Shown here: piece after piece, positions 35,355 to 45,778 of the stretch
Position numbering within the stretch: the first letter of the stretch is position 1
Layout of the letters: each line of letters opens with the position of its first letter
From: Sclerodactyla briareus
Lineage: Eukaryota > Echinodermata > Holothuroidea > Dendrochirotida > Sclerodactylidae
NCBI GenBank assembly: GCA_026419785.1
Contig: JAODTK010005566.1
Span: 248,001-312,000, forward strand
Direction of reading: 5' to 3'
DNA length: 64,000 bases
Notes under the pieces: generated by a model
The model's input: only the letters and a program-made list of their open reading frames with translations
Told to the model about the DNA's origin: nothing
Database searches by the model: none
Position numbers and translations under genes: made by a program

Positions 35355-35516
35355 CGGTCTCGAAACCGGTCTCGGGCCGAGTCCCCGAGTCCGGGCAGCT
35401 GAGTCCGAGTCCGAGTCCGAGTCCGAGTCCGAGTCCGAGTCCGAGTCCGAGTCCGAGACAAGTCCTTCGAATCGGTCTCGAGACCGAGACCGGACTCGAG
35501 TCCTCCAACACTGCAT
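35355..35516 (+). repeat. (GAGTCC)n locus 4, purest copy
   Basis: About ten consecutive CCGAGT units (35399-35456) are flanked by GGTCTCGAAACCGGTCTCG on the left and by CGGTCTCGAGACCGAGACC plus GACTCGAGTCCTCC on the right, both locally palindromic. Ends in AACACTGC, like locus 2 (CAGCACTG). Frames across it are Ser-Pro or Ser-Glu strings. Confidence 0.9.
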
Positions 35517-36109
35517 CCTGCCCCTTATGTCGAAGTCTGCATTTTTTATGTATCAAGTTTTTAGACTTTTCTCTTCAAAAGTGAAAAAAACTTTGAAAAA
35601 CGAAAAATACTCATGATCATTGCGAAGAGCATTGTTTATATTCCTACTGATATCCCACTCAATCAGGCGCTATGAGTAGGATAGGCTGCAAATTCCCCTC
35701 CATCGAGAAAGGGACGGGTATTCGCAATAACTGAACAGAAAATGTAGGTTTATGCTGCCGTGGCACTGGATTTGTGCCGTGAAAGTACACCAATTAACAC
35801 ATTTGGCAATCGCTTAATGACGAAAGTCGTCTCCATGCCGCAAGGTTAAAAACAGTGGTTAGGACTTCCCGTAGCATTCAGGACGTTCCCCCTCTCGGCA
35901 CCAGAATTGGAATTGTAACATGAATCTCTTTTATTGACACTTCAAATGTATTATTACGACTTTTATTTTGTATTTTTCATCGGAACGGTTGGAAAACATA
36001 CACTTTTTCTTCCACATTAATATTTTTCTTTAATCCGTGATAAGTGAATGTACAAGGCAGTAATCATGTTCAAGTTCTTAAATGGCAACAATGAATAAAA
36101 TTAACTAAT
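35517..36109. other. Non-coding interval
   Basis: No supported feature; AT-rich sequence. Confidence 0.4.
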
Positions 36110-37503
36110 AGGTCTGTATATCTGTTTTACAGAGCAACTACAGGGAACCAGGAAAGCCAAAAAGGACTTAGGGATTCCTTGACTCTTTCTGACAACATAC
36201 AGCCAGACTCAAGGACAAATGGGAGATGTTACCATCTCATTGTGGGAAACATAACGTCTGACATATTTCCCATTTTTCCCAACCAACCAATAGGGTTCCT
36301 ATACTCTTGATAAGATAGTTACACACTAATTTCGAGGATTGCCGACTTTGACCTCTGGTGACCTCAAAACAATAGGGTTCACTAACTCATTATCGGAAAC
36401 ACACATACCAAGTATGAGCTTCATCCATTCAGGTGGGGTCGAGTTATCATGTTCACAAGCTATAATTGGCCAAAATATTGATTTCTCACAAATTTTCTCT
36501 TTTGGACCAAAATTCACCCTGACCTTATGCGAAACAACAGGGTTCCTGTACTCCCCATAAGAAAGCTACACACCAAAGTTCCACCCGACCAGATCAACCA
36601 TTCTGGTCTTCTCGTGTTCACAAGGTTATCATACTTTAACCTCTGGTGACCACAGATGACCTCTGACCTGACCCCAAAACAATAGGGTTCATGTCCTCAT
36701 CATGGAAAGAACACACATACCAAGTATGAGCTTCATCCATTCAGGTGGGGTCGAGTTATCATGTTCACAAGCTATAATTGGCCAAAATATTGATTTCTCA
36801 CAAATTTTCTCTTTTTGAATAAAATGCATCCCCGACCTATACCAGAAAACAATAGGGTTCCTGTACTCTCCATAAGAAAGCTACACACCAAATTTGAACC
36901 TGATCAGACCAACCATTCTGGACTTATCGTGTTCACAAGGTTTTCAGACTTTGACCTCTGGTGACCTCAGATGACTTCTGACCTGATCCCAAAACAATAG
37001 GATCCATGTACTCATCATGGGGAACACACATACCAAGTATGAGTTTCATCCATCCAGGTGTGGTCGAGTATCGTGTTCACAAGCTAAAATTGGCCCCCCC
37101 CAAATTATTGACTTTTCACAAATGTTCTATTTTCCACCAAAATTCACCCCCGACCTATACCGAAAACAATCGGGTTCCTGTACTCCCCATAAGAAAGCTA
37201 CACAATAAATTTGGACCCGATCAGACCAACCATTCTGGACTTATCGTGTTCACAAGGTTTTCAGACTTTGACCTCTGGTGACCTCAGATGACCTCTGACC
37301 TGACCCCAAAACAATAGGGTTCATGTACTCATCATGGGGAACACACATACCAAGTATGAGCTTCATCCATCCAAATGGGGTCGAGATATTGTGTTCACAC
37401 CAGGCGTCACACCTACACACATACAACCTACACACTACACACATACACAACAGACACACACTGGCATGACTGCATTAGATTCCTCCGACTTCGTCTAGGA
37501 TCA
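36110..37503 (+). repeat. Family F: ~315 bp tandem array, about four copies
   Basis: Units at ~36100, 36400, 36715, 37030 and 37350 share AACAATAGGGTTCATGTAC, ACACATACCAAGTATGAGCT, TCATCCATTCAGGTGGGGTC, GAGTTATCATGTTCACAAGC, TAGGGTTCCTGTACTC, CATAAGAAAGCTACACACCA and TGACCTCTGGTGACCTCAGA. About 100 bp (36402-36502) recurs without change near 36713-36813. The first unit is most diverged. It terminates with a CA-rich stretch and GATTCCTCCGACTTCGTC TAGGATC, a stem-loop also seen at 22328-22352. TGACCTCTGACCT here is a near-DR1 sequence. Not coding. Confidence 0.92.
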
Positions 37504-37559
37504 AAATCGAAAGAACCTCGCCGACACATTGAGATGAGAAATTGGGGGTGGGGGGGTGA

Positions 37560-38215
37560 CAAAAAATCGTGAAAAATTGGGCAGCAAGGAAGCAAAAGTG
37601 AAAAGAAAAATGGTCGAATCTTCTGCTGACTGGCCCAAACTTTTGATGAGATGCCCGAAAAACATGCACAAATTTCGGTGACCAACTTCAAAAATTCGGG
37701 CAAAACTTGTCGGCCCCCTAAATTGGGATGGTCCCGTATGCCTATGTTGGCGGGCCGCTGTTAGGTAAGATTCACACAAACTCCCTAAGAAGAGCCTACT
37801 CACTTCCCATGGAGCTCAGTGCCATTTGGCAGAGAAAAATCACAAGATCCGGAGTAGCAAGTCGCATCTAAGGGCATGTGAAAATGCTAAATTATTTCTG
37901 GAACGGAGTGAGTGTGTTTAGGAGTGCTATAATGCATCAGATTGCATCTAAGGCCACCTAGAGTGCAAAGCTTTCATAAAGTGGGAGAAGGGGGGCCGCT
38001 TCGGCGGTTCTCTGAAGTCAGATTAGAATTACTAAAATCTTACTGCAATCGATTCGATTTGGCAAAAAAAAAACAAGATTCGGAGCAGCAAATCGCATCT
38101 AAGGACATGTGAAAATCCAAATTATTTCTGGGATGAAGTGAATATTTTCCGAGTGCTATATTGCACCAAATGGCATCTAAGGCACGGAAAAAAAAAATTT
38201 TTGCGAATTTTGCAG
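37560..38215 (+). repeat. Family G repeat, left copies
   Basis: Tandem-like copies carrying ATCACAAGATCCGGAGTAGC, AATCGCATCTAAGGACATGTG, AAATTATTTCTGGGA, GAGTGCTATAATGCATC and GCATCTAAGGCCACCT. An upstream block has CCCAAACTTTTGATGAGATG, CTAAATTGGGATGGTCCCGT and GCCTATGTTGGCGGG. The same set, in the same orientation, occurs at 47850-48790. Two copies here, about 230 bp apart (37845 and 38072). Confidence 0.85.
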
Positions 38216-39739
38216 AGCGAGGGTTCACCAATACCCTTAGACCACATCTCCCAGATCCGTCATCAGAACTCAGACCTACCACTCAAATTAAATTACTAGG
38301 AGGACTACTAGTGTTTCGACCTGAAATATTTCTCTGAATTAAGCCTTAATGTGTCCCAGTATTATGGAGACGTAATTTTCTAATTTCATGCAATGGTTCT
38401 ATAGTGGGGCAAAAAATACGCCTGAACATTTTGTTACTTGTTCACAGTCATATTAATAAATACTTTAGCAGAAAAGCCGAGGTGCACCACTAAAATACTA
38501 GGTAAACAGACGATACATATTCTTTACAATCATTTTCGTTGCGGGGATGTCAAACCCTAAGTCGTGCTGCTAAAGTATATGGAATCACTCGCAGTGGCAA
38601 AAATAAACTAACCAGCATGCAGATAATTTATTTTTATTGAAGTGAAATTCTTGAACATATTGAAAAGCATCGATACTACTAATACGACTTTTAGTTTATT
38701 TTGGTAATTAATACGATATATGAATTTATTGTAACCGTAACTTATCTAATAGTCACATTTGGTGTGTAATATTTTCTTTTGTTTCACTATTTTCCTCCGT
38801 CCACTTCCTTTCTTTTCTTACAGGGACTCTCCTGTTATGCTATTATAGGCTTCAGTTTGGGAGGCTTCCTTCACATTGTATACATGCTTGTGAAGAACAA
38901 ATAAATATACCAAATATGAAGGTCAATATTACCTAATGACTGAACGGAATGTGATTATAATAATTCGACAGATAAGTTGCCTATTACTTTGCTACTGATA
39001 GTTCAAAGTCGATTTGCTGTTTCGAAATCCATAGAGCCTGAATGAGCAACCGACGTTGTAGAAATATATCATGCATTGTGTAACCAATAGTGTGTGCTTC
39101 CTCATGTTGCAATTATTATCGTTCTAATCTGATTTGCTTTTAGTCGCATATTTATTCAAATATGTTTCTCTTTGAAATGAATCCACATTCCTTTGTCATA
39201 TTATAAGGCTAGTGCATGGGCCTGAACTCCCAAAATCCTGTACCTACCCCTCTCTTCTGCATGACAGCCCTCTCCCCCCCCCCCAAACTTCTGACAAGCT
39301 AGTAGCCTTCCGAGAATGACAGGTCTGCACATCTCCCAACAGACTGGAGCACACCGTGACAGTTTACCAGTTATATCATGTATATAGGCAACCATCAATT
39401 TCTCACCCTAATTATGTGTTAATGCAGTAACGTGATCCACGGCCAATGTGCGGTTGGTTTGAAAACAGAGCATTTAAACATGCTGACGAAGATACAGCTA
39501 ATCTCTGTAATCTTGTAAGCATGAAAGCCGATTCAGAAGACCGACTTTATTGCATAGCCTCCGATAACCTCACATATTGACAGGTCGGCATATTACCATT
39601 GGTTTGTTTTGTAACAAGTCACTGAAAGTTGTGAATCTGGCTTCAAATGATATATTGTTGTACTCAAAGGAGGCAAGTCAAGCACCCTATCGGGGTTGTG
39701 TCACTGACCTAAATCACTCCCGAACATGTCGAGTGAATT
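38216..39739. other. Non-coding interval
   Basis: No gene recognised in about 1.5 kb of AT-rich sequence. A run of C near 39277-39286 lies in a short C-rich patch. Confidence 0.4.
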
Positions 39740-40060
39740 AATATATAAGAAACCAGAAAGCCTACGGTTTAGTGATTCCTTGGGGAACCTAACCACATTA
39801 TGGTGAATTGTACCGGCTCTTTATACACATGGCACAACATAGAAAGTTATCAACTTCCCCTTTTTGCCAACAAAAATTGACTCATCTTCACAAACAATAA
39901 CGTTGTTTATTAATAAGAAAGACACATTAAATGTCAACTTGGTCAGACCTATAATTTCAAACTTATCGGGTTACCAGGAATTGTTTCAAACTTTGAAGAA
40001 AAAAAAGCTTTGACCGTCTACCGATCCAAAACAACATGGATCAACTGTGATAACAGTTAA
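39740..40060 (+). repeat. Strongly diverged family F copy
   Basis: Resembles the first unit of the array at 36.1 kb: AAACCAGAAAGCCTACGG and GTGATTCCTTGG versus AACCAGGAAAGCCAAAAAGG and GGATTCCTTGACTC, and later CAAACTTATCGGGTTACCAGG and CCAAAACAACATGGATC. The alignment is by eye with many gaps. Confidence 0.4.
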
Positions 40061-40214
40061 GAGGACTTAATATTTCTTTCAATGAACCATACATACCGGG
40101 TGTGATAGTATACAATGAACATGACCAATGTTTCGTAAGTTAACCGCAAACCGTCGTCCTGTTTGGTATCGAGCTAGGCCGACACTCCTCTCCCAGACAC
40201 AAATGGTGCCATAC

Positions 40215-40305
40215 CTGAGCTCCTTATGTGAGTGCTGGAGCATATCAGGCTCTGGTAGATGCCACTCCAACCGAAGCCCTGGATCTTGCTGGATCTCATC
40301 GAGAT
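40215..40305 (-). CDS. Candidate minus-strand exon, unknown protein
   Basis: Minus-strand segment of 91 nt between a good 3' splice site (TTTGGTTGCTTTTGACAG, with a TAAC branch-like sequence upstream) and a GTATGG donor. With one base entering and two leaving it reads LDEIQQDPGLRLEW, then HLPEPDMLQHSHKEL. The length fits the phase exactly. The surrounding frame stays open on the same strand but looks less protein-like. No family recognised. It is phase-compatible with the candidate exon at 53441-53502 (G plus AT gives Asp), which would place about 13 kb of mobile DNA in the intron. Confidence 0.42.
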
Positions 40306-40751
40306 CTGTCAAAAGCAACCAAATGGCAAATGTTACACAAACTATTGTATTTCGTTCCACCACGGGCTCTAACTGTACGGGATGGTCGGGCATGGCTTTG
40401 AGCCTCTGCCAATCGTTTCATTACTTTTATATTGTTGTGCGCAGTACCACCGTTTTTGCAGACGAAACAACGTCGCTTGGGTTGCCTCACAGTACATGCA
40501 AGTTCCTAATACAGACGATTAGCTTTGGGGGGGGGGGGGACTTAATATAACAGAATGTAATTCCTCTGCCTCTGTAGTGAGAATTATTGCCACTATCCCG
40601 GTACCGTACCTTATCCAAGGCGACTACCTAACTGCATCGCCGGTTGCGCGAATCAGAACTGAAGATAGAGCTCTAACCAATTTCAGCCAATCACACAATC
40701 TCCAGAAATTCGCTCAAATTATATGCAATTTTTTCATTCAATTATCTTCAG

Positions 40752-40879
40752 GTGAAAAACCACCTCGATTCTTCACTTTTAAAATCCATCATGTCTTCAT
40801 GACTCATAGTGGATTTGATAGACAATGTCATGGAAATCAAGCAGACATCACATTAGTGGAAATTATACTATCTAATTAG
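40752..40879 (+). CDS. Candidate terminal exon
   Basis: A strong 3' splice site (TTCATTCAATTATCTTCAG) is followed by an open frame reading EKPPRFFTFKIHHVF, then MTHSGFDRQCHGNQ and ADITLVEIILSN, then TAG. No donor or other exon is linked, and the peptide is unfamiliar. It overlaps no repeat. Chance is a realistic alternative. Confidence 0.25.
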
Positions 40880-41139
40880 CTATACTAGGCCGGGATCATA
40901 ATCGGGTGCACATCATTGTTATGACTGAAAATCATCACCAACGCTAACAAAATGAATCAAAATGGACACAAACTTTCGGGCATTTTTCTTTTAATTGGAG
41001 CTGCACTTCAACATAAAATTTCAGCACCGAGGGCAAATTCAAGTTTCAGACGAGCTTGCGAAGTCAACTACAGACAGACGACGGACCGGACCCAATGACA
41101 CCACCCATAACATAGTGGCCGATTGTTTTTCCTGATATT
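40880..41139. other. Possible repeat family tail
   Basis: Contains GCTGCACTTCAACATAAAAT, AGACGAGCTTGCGAAGTC and a GACAGACGACGGACCGG tail. This style of ending is common for tandem-repeat-bearing elements in marine invertebrates, but a second copy was not found in the window. Confidence 0.3.
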
Positions 41140-41158
41140 TTTAATATAATTATTATTA

Positions 41159-41202
<44 letters not shown>

Positions 41203-41277
41203 TATTATTATTATTATAATTATTATCACATCACTCTATTATCTTATATTATTATCATCATTATTATTATTATTCAC
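41140..41277 (+). repeat. (ATT)n microsatellite
   Basis: ATT trinucleotides with a few interruptions run over about 135 bp. A second (ATT)n tract is at 45690-45778; the two bracket the pair of minus-strand retrotransposon fragments. Confidence 0.95.
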
Positions 41278-41914
41278 TCACTCTGCAGACATGCAGTATA
41301 GATAGATAAGATAGATACACTTTATTTAATCCAGAATTGAAATTAACATGACTTGCATAGATATATATTACTACGTAAATAAAGACAATTTGAAAATTAA
41401 AGAAACAACATAAAATACAACACGAGCGAATTGGCAATAAAACACAAGACCCATATGTGTAAAATGCGTGTATGATGTGTGTAAGATGCGTGTTAAAATT
41501 CGTAAAATGCTGTAAACTTTATGATATTACAAATGGTGTATAACGTGGAAGGATTAGGAGATTAGGAGAAGTGAGTGGGAATAATACTGTTTTGGAAAAA
41601 CATTCTGTATTTTCCGACGTTGGTGAGCACTTTTACTTCAGAGGACAACGTACAGGCTTGAATACCATAATGTTATATTATGGAGAAGTGGAAAACTTAT
41701 CTATATGTCCCACCCCATTTCATCACGATGTTGAGATATTGGCCTTTGAAGTTTTTTGGCCATTGTGCAATAAATTGGGGAGAATTCCGATTGCGCAATA
41801 ACGCATAACGTTACACTTGGACAACACAGGCAATTATGTTATGTATTCCATAGTTTCATTTTGTTGGATAAGTCAACACTTTACCAGGAAGTTCTGTTTG
41901 TATGTTCTACTCAC
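41278..41914. other. Non-coding interval
   Basis: A short (ATAG)n stretch at 41300-41315 precedes ACACTTTATTTAATCC, a motif that resembles LINE 3' ends read in reverse, but no body was traced directly from it. A (GTAAAATGCGTGT)-like short repeat lies at 41455-41500. Confidence 0.35.
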
Positions 41915-41980
41915 CAAACTGCCAGAGTAAACAATAAACACTACCAACCCACCACAGCAATCCTCTCCCGTGCTTACATG
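41915..41980 (-). CDS. Possible minus-strand exon
   Basis: On the minus strand a 66 nt segment precedes a consensus donor (TTTG then GTGAGTAG) and reads HVSTGEDCCGG, then LVVFIVYSGSL, in phase 0. The 3' splice site (TTACTTCAACAAG) is weak. No family recognised. Confidence 0.25.
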
Positions 41981-42829
41981 CTTGTTGAAGTAAAATGAAT
42001 GGGTGAATTCAAAGAAAACAAAGAATGTTTGCGGTTGTGCAAGTATGACATCATGAACTGTGTGTAACGAAAAGTGTATGAACTTAGGGTTTGGGCTGAT
42101 GCATTCAGTTTTCATCCAGCTTAAGACATAGATTAAATTCATCCTGCAGTTGTCCTTTGAGTGTAATTATTACTCGTCGTGTCATTTCCGAAAGTTCAGG
42201 AATGAATTTATTACGGATCTCTGAAAAGCATGGTCAAGATTTAGCGTATCGTGAACCAATAGGCGATGTTGGGGAATGAAATTGTTTGGAAATCGACATC
42301 AAAATGACGGAAAGCCTGTCTTTATAGGTTTCTACATTCAAAGGATATCAACAACGTGTATAATTTCTTAAATTATGATGGCACGCCACGATTGTATGCT
42401 GCATTTATCAAAGATTTACAAGTTTACGAGTTTCCATTCACATTGTACATGGCTAATCGCAGCGATTCCTATTATATGGGAGACAAAACATTCAGAGTAT
42501 TGCTCAGGGGCAAGTAATTTTAAGGGAAATTTAATTGATAAACTGGACCAACAGGGAAAACACCTTGCAATGGATCACGGAGATATGATATAAGCACGCA
42601 CTGCTAAATCTTTTTGAATAGTACGCAATGCAATTTACTTCGGCGATCGAACTAAAGCAATAGTTACACTATCTGCTTATTTACTGTTCAAGAGATACCC
42701 TATCTAGATCTAAAGATATAGTATCTCTAATCGTTTGGTTAATTCTTAATTCGCGGTTGTAGAAGAGGCGAATAAATGACAGCCACACAGCAAGGGTCGA
42801 CTTTTACCGGTTCGGAGCAGTCTCGACTC
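41981..42829. other. Non-coding interval, possible LINE 3' region
   Basis: No gene recognised. It lies downstream (in minus orientation) of the L1/Tx1-like RT and could be its decayed C-terminal and 3' part, but no motif was found. Confidence 0.35.
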
Positions 42830-43525
42830 TGAATTTCACCCCAATAACGAAGTTTTAGGTAAGTTTTCAAGCCTTTCAAAGAACGAATTCACTGTCGGTC
42901 AGAAAAATAGTTGTATCAACAGCATACATAGATAATCAACCTCACAATCGCCAACGGGAAGGAAACCCCTAAATATAATCCCCTCGTTAATTTTAAAGCC
43001 AGTATTTCCGCGCTTAATATGAAAAGATAGGGACTCAGTGGAAAACCTTGTCGCATTCCCTTCTAATGTGGAATGAAGAGAAGAAACCAGACGACTACCC
43101 GTGATTCATCGCACAATCGGAAGAATTAGAATATAAAATGCTTTCACCCATTCCAACCCAATAATTTCGTCACAAATTGAATAGATCCAATGGTTTATGA
43201 TACGGAAAAAATCCCAGTTAGTACTGTCGAATGCTTTTTCAAAGTTTATATACAAGATGTACCCTGGAATTTTATTTTGCTTTGCATATTTATATAGTAT
43301 CCAAGAAAAGTGTATATGTTCTCCAATATATCTAATTTTTCCGCAAACCCAGTTTGATAAAGAGGTATGATAGTGGACAATAATCTTTATGTTTGCGGCA
43401 ATACATGTAGCAGTAAGGATATTGGTCTCTGGTTTTGTATTTTCTCGGGTTTTCCATCCTTCGGTAATAAAGTAATAATCCTCTACACTGCTATGAAGAT
43501 CATTCTCAATTAAAAAAAACCTGAA
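42830..43525 (-). mobile_element. L1/Tx1-like LINE RT fragment, broken
   Basis: Minus-strand pieces in the right order for an L1-type reverse transcriptase palm. Near 43400: TGFAEKLDILENIY, the 'TGF..GR...NI' region. Near 43235: NFEKAFDSTNWDF, motif A with its catalytic Asp. Near 43060: RQGFPLSPYLF and ILSAEILALKL, motif B. Near 42915: YAVDTTIFLTDS, motif C, where the usual YADD has Val in place of the first Asp. Then KSTLAVW near 42790, resembling the 'KT....G' region. Frame shifts and stops interrupt all segments. The copy is inactive. Its 5' side abuts the RT-endonuclease element at 43560. Confidence 0.85.
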
Positions 43526-43559
43526 TTTGGTGACATCATAACAAAATCTTAATTTCTAG

Positions 43560-45665
43560 GTGCTTTTCCAGGTTGTGTGACCGCCCCAAGTGCCCCATCA
43601 CAACTGTGACCAACTTTCGCCTGGTGTTCCACAGGACGCTGGTATTTCAAGCCTCAGGTCTGGTATGTTTCTCCTTCTCTTGTTCCTTGTCCTCGATGTT
43701 CTTATCGTGGGGACTGCAATATCTATTATCGTGGTGTGTGCTTTTCTGTTTGTCCAGGACGATTAGGCCGGGTCTCCTTGCAGCTATGATTAAGTCAGTG
43801 CGTATTTCGAAATCGTACAACAGCTTGACTTCATCGGTCTCTATTACCGACTCCGGATGGTGTAGCCATGGGATCCGCGACCATTCTGCCTTAGTGCTTG
43901 CATATCTTCCATTCAGGGCTGCTGCTACACTGTTGTGACGAGTGTTACGTACTCCGTGGGCGACTTCTGGCATCCGCCAAACAGGTGGTTGACAGTTTAG
44001 TCATGCACCCCACACATGCGGAACTGCATGTCGCTTCTGATCCCTAGGATATTGCCCTGTGGCATTCCGTGTTCAGGGCTTGGTCTCGGGCAGCTGTGAT
44101 TAGAGCCCCAGTCTCTATTTTGAGCCCGCATCCGGTTGAGCCATATATGTATGCTAATTCCGGGCTGGTAATTCCCTCTACCTGTGGGGGTATTGCCCGT
44201 ATAGTTGTCCTATTCCTTCCACTGCTCTCACACCGGACGCTGCCACTCTGCCTTCCATCTTCTCACTCGCGAGTCAGCCGCCGCGCTTGTTTCCATGCCG
44301 CGCCCCAGTATCGGATCTCATCAGTTTACTGAGTATGTATTCACGGAGCTCCACTTCCTCGCGGTTATACTGGTGGCTTCCACGTCTTCAATCCTTACCG
44401 CATTGTCTTCGTGGGAGGCAGAGTCTGTGTACATCAGTTCTTGGGTGGAGGCCCCCATGCATGGTGAGGAGTTTGCGGGTACTGCGGTACAACTCGGACA
44501 TTTCTATCTTTGTCCAGTCTATCACGCCCATGTGTATCTCATCACTGGCCATTGCGGATGATAATCGCTTGGGATTTTGTTGTGTCGTTGAGTTTGGACC
44601 TCAGTACTTGTCTCACGCTCTTGAGTGTAGGTGGTCTTGACTGCTCCATCCTCCTTGCTTCTGCCAAATTCTCCAACCCTTGCAGTATTCCCAGGTATTT
44701 GTATCCTTGTGTACGTCCGACGTCGTGATCTCTCCCGACGCCGAGGGTGACCCCTGGGTGGTCTGTACTTTGCCTCGATTGGACGATTCAGTCGCCACAT
44801 TTTTCCAGCCGCCACTCCATCATGATATCTTTGATGAAGCTCGTACAGTGTTTGATCATGGCAACGCTCCACGAGCCCCCTCCTCCCTCATAACTCTCCC
44901 GCCACCACACCCCACGACTTAAGGTCCCCCACGCATCCACCACCTACAGGAGAGGGTGGATTGCATCCATGCACCTGCTTTGCAAGACCAGTACTACCAC
45001 ACTAATCCAGCCGTTACACGGAGAGTATGTGGACTGAGGGGGTTCAAGGGCCAACGAAACATAGTGGTGATAGTGCGTTCGTCCTGGGAGGAACCCCGCA
45101 CCTTATGGGATTTCTGCCAGTTGTTGTTCACTGGCTGTGAGAGTGGTTGGATTGCTGTATCAGAATGCATATTCTCTCGATCGACTTAGGCAAACAAAAA
45201 ACTTTCATGGAATCCACTTATCCATGAATTGTGGCACGAATCTAAAGCTTTCTGGTAGTCGATCCATGCAATGCCAGTTGGTCCTTCGGGTTTTCTGGAG
45301 TCCCTTAACACTGCCTTATCAATAATGAGTTGATCTTTGGTTGCCTCTGCCCCTGGGCTCTCACCTTCTGCTCGTTTGCCCAGTTATGTGTGTGGTAATA
45401 AGTAAGGTGAGTCATCACCTCTCTACCGCAAGGATACCCGATAGCAGTTTCCAGGGTGTTGGGAATGTGATTGGTCCATAGTTTGCAGTTTCCTTTGGCG
45501 GGGTCCTCTGAATGAGAGTGGTCTGCCCTGGCAAATCATATGGGAAAGTCGTTCGGTTGGTCCACGACATGATTGCAGTTGTCTGCCATTTGGGGACGGT
45601 TGGCTGGTGAGCTCTTCAACCAGAATCCTTCCACTTGGTCTGGACCAGGGGCTTCCCAGTCGACA
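43560..45665 (-). mobile_element. Non-LTR retrotransposon, RT plus C-terminal endonuclease, broken
   Basis: Minus-strand pieces in ORF order: PGPDQVEGFWLK (45650-45616), PPKETANYGPIT (about 45490), KDQLIIDKAVLRDS (about 45330), IAWIDYQKALDS (45275-45240, RT motif A), LNPLS (about 45035), YKYLGILQGLENL (44710-44670), TRKLLTMHGGLHPR (about 44460), a CGV...VNH zinc-knuckle remnant (about 44010), and a C-terminal block EVKLLYDFEIRTD with ARRPGLIVLDKQ (43850-43760), where related elements carry RPD; then MGHLGRSHNLEKHL at the end. The arrangement matches elements with a restriction-like endonuclease after the RT, a type common in marine invertebrates. Many frame shifts and stops; N-terminal part missing. 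Confidence 0.88.
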
Positions 45666-45689
45666 TTTCCCTGCTTTTGCACGCACACC

Positions 45690-45778
45690 TCCTAATTATT
45701 ATTATTATTATTATTGATTATTATTATTATATTAGTATTATGTATTATTATTATATTATTATTATTATTTTATTTCAT
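45690..45778 (+). repeat. (ATT)n microsatellite
   Basis: Interrupted ATT repeats directly upstream (in minus-strand sense) of the truncated 5' end of the RT-endonuclease element. Confidence 0.93.

Noticed and set aside
40128-40550. 140-codon plus-strand frame
   Set aside because: It overlaps the minus-strand exon candidate with better splice signals and runs into a poly-G tract.
42840-42865. Plus-strand splice donor TTTTAG/GTAAGTTTT
   Set aside because: It falls inside the minus-strand L1-like RT and has no upstream exon.
43573-44728. Several plus-strand frames of 72-121 codons
   Set aside because: They are antisense shadows of the minus-strand RT-endonuclease element.
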